This document shows positions 5,640 to 6,163 of a stretch of DNA of 6,163 nt, piece after piece. This stretch comes from Alphaproteobacteria bacterium. GTDB lineage: Bacteria; Pseudomonadota; Alphaproteobacteria; Rhodobacterales; Rhodobacteraceae. Each line of letters opens with the position of its first letter. The first letter of the stretch is position 1. The notes under the pieces were generated by a model. The model had not been told where the DNA came from and did no database searches. It saw only the letters and a program-made list of their open reading frames with translations. The stretch covers positions 1 to 6,163 of the forward strand of contig JAUHWJ010000132.1 in assembly GCA_030424705.1 (NCBI GenBank), given 5' to 3'. Made by a program: the position numbers and the translations under genes.

Positions 5640-6163
5640 GGGTTCTGCTCCTCCTGCTCCTGCCTCTCGCCGCGGCGGCGGAGGGGCGGGCTCTGCTGCC
5701 CGCGCATGAGCAGGGGGCGTGGAACGCGGCGGGGCGGCTCAATCTCGGCGGCGGATTCTGTTCGGGCGCGCTGATCGCGCCCGATCTCGTCGTCACCGCC
5801 GCGCATTGCCTATATGCGCCGCGGACCGGGGTGGAGCGGGCGCCGGAGCGGCTGACCTTCGTCGCGGGCTACCGGATGATGAAGCATCAGGGCTTCGCCA
5901 AGGGCGCGCGGTTCGCGATCCATCCGGATTATGTCTTCGACCCGGAGGCGGGGCTGGACGAGATCGCCGCAGACCTCGCGCTCGTGCGGCTGGCGGAGCC
6001 GCTTGCCCCGGCGCCCTTCGGGATCGCGGCGGGGATCGGGGAAGGGGACGAGGTGACGATCCTTTCCTATGCGCGGGACCGGCCGGAAATCCCCTCCCTG
6101 CAATCGCCCTGCGGCGTGCTCGCGCGGCGGGGGGCGGTGGCGGTGCTGGATTGCGACGTGACC
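5633..6163 (+). CDS. Exported trypsin-like (S1 family) serine protease, 3' end beyond window
   Basis: The first 177 codons of a secreted chymotrypsin-fold protease are visible. The likely GTG start (5633) sits inside the 3' end of glcF, overlapping it by 7 nt; the frame is closed by a TGA at 5588-5590 and has no better start. The N terminus is a signal peptide: R3, a leucine run at 5-10, then an alanine patch with probable cleavage after AAA at residue 16. The mature part shows FCSGALIAPDLVVTAAHCL, giving catalytic H58 (5804-5806) and a likely C43-C59 disulfide, then ADLALVRL with catalytic D114 (5972-5974). The window ends at LDCDVT, about where the active-site GDSG-like motif should follow, so the serine cannot be checked. 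There is no obvious Shine-Dalgarno, so translation probably depends on coupling to glcF. Substrate and role are unknown; location would be periplasmic or extracellular. Confidence 0.85.
   Translation, partial: MLRVLLLLLLPLAAAAEGRALLPAHEQGAWNAAGRLNLGGGFCSGALIAPDLVVTAAHCLYAPRTGVERAPERLTFVAGYRMMKHQGFAKGARFAIHPDYVFDPEAGLDEIAADLALVRLAEPLAPAPFGIAAGIGEGDEVTILSYARDRPEIPSLQSPCGVLARRGAVAVLDCDVT

Noticed and set aside
5640..5700. A transcription terminator after glcF
   Set aside because: No stem-loop plus T-tract was found, and the next gene begins before the glcF stop, so read-through is more likely.
5810..6103. A 97-codon minus-strand open frame near the right edge
   Set aside because: It lies opposite the protease gene, whose plus-strand translation shows a signal peptide and the TAAHC and DLALVRL motifs. 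The minus-strand product has no features.

Overview
The window is very GC-rich with dense, abutting genes and strong G/C bias at third codon positions. Gene content and protein signatures suggest an alphaproteobacterium, most likely of the Rhodobacterales/Roseobacter type. This is inferred from family resemblance and not from any search.

Layout. (1) Positions 3-917, plus strand: the 3' ~95% of an ornithine cyclodeaminase/mu-crystallin family gene that I read as bhcD, iminosuccinate reductase, the last enzyme of the beta-hydroxyaspartate cycle (BHAC). Its true start lies upstream of the window. (2) Positions 926-1648, minus strand: a 240-residue DUF599 membrane protein, convergent with bhcD and only 8 bp from it. 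(3) Positions 1649-1750: a 102-bp divergent intergenic region with an inverted repeat, a weak promoter candidate and a strong Shine-Dalgarno sequence for the next gene. (4) Positions 1751-5639, plus strand: glcD-glcE-glcF, the three subunits of membrane-associated glycolate oxidase. glcD and glcE overlap by 4 nt, and glcE and glcF are 8 nt apart. (5) Positions 5633-6163, plus strand: the 5' part of an exported trypsin-like (S1) serine protease gene. It overlaps the glcF stop by 7 nt and runs off the window just before the catalytic serine would be expected.

How the genes fit together. GlcDEF oxidises glycolate to glyoxylate and passes electrons to the respiratory chain. In the BHAC two glyoxylate become one oxaloacetate without carbon loss: BhcA transaminates, BhcC condenses glycine with glyoxylate, BhcB dehydrates, and BhcD reduces iminosuccinate back to aspartate. 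The window therefore appears to join the entry reaction (glycolate to glyoxylate) to the closing reaction of the cycle on one chromosomal segment, with an uncharacterised membrane protein between them. The other bhc genes are predicted just left of the window. The protease is probably a passenger of the glc operon, with no evident metabolic link.

No RNA genes, mobile elements, CRISPR arrays or long repeats were seen. No stretch above 300 bp lacks a gene. Several very long open frames opposite the real genes are high-GC shadows and were rejected.
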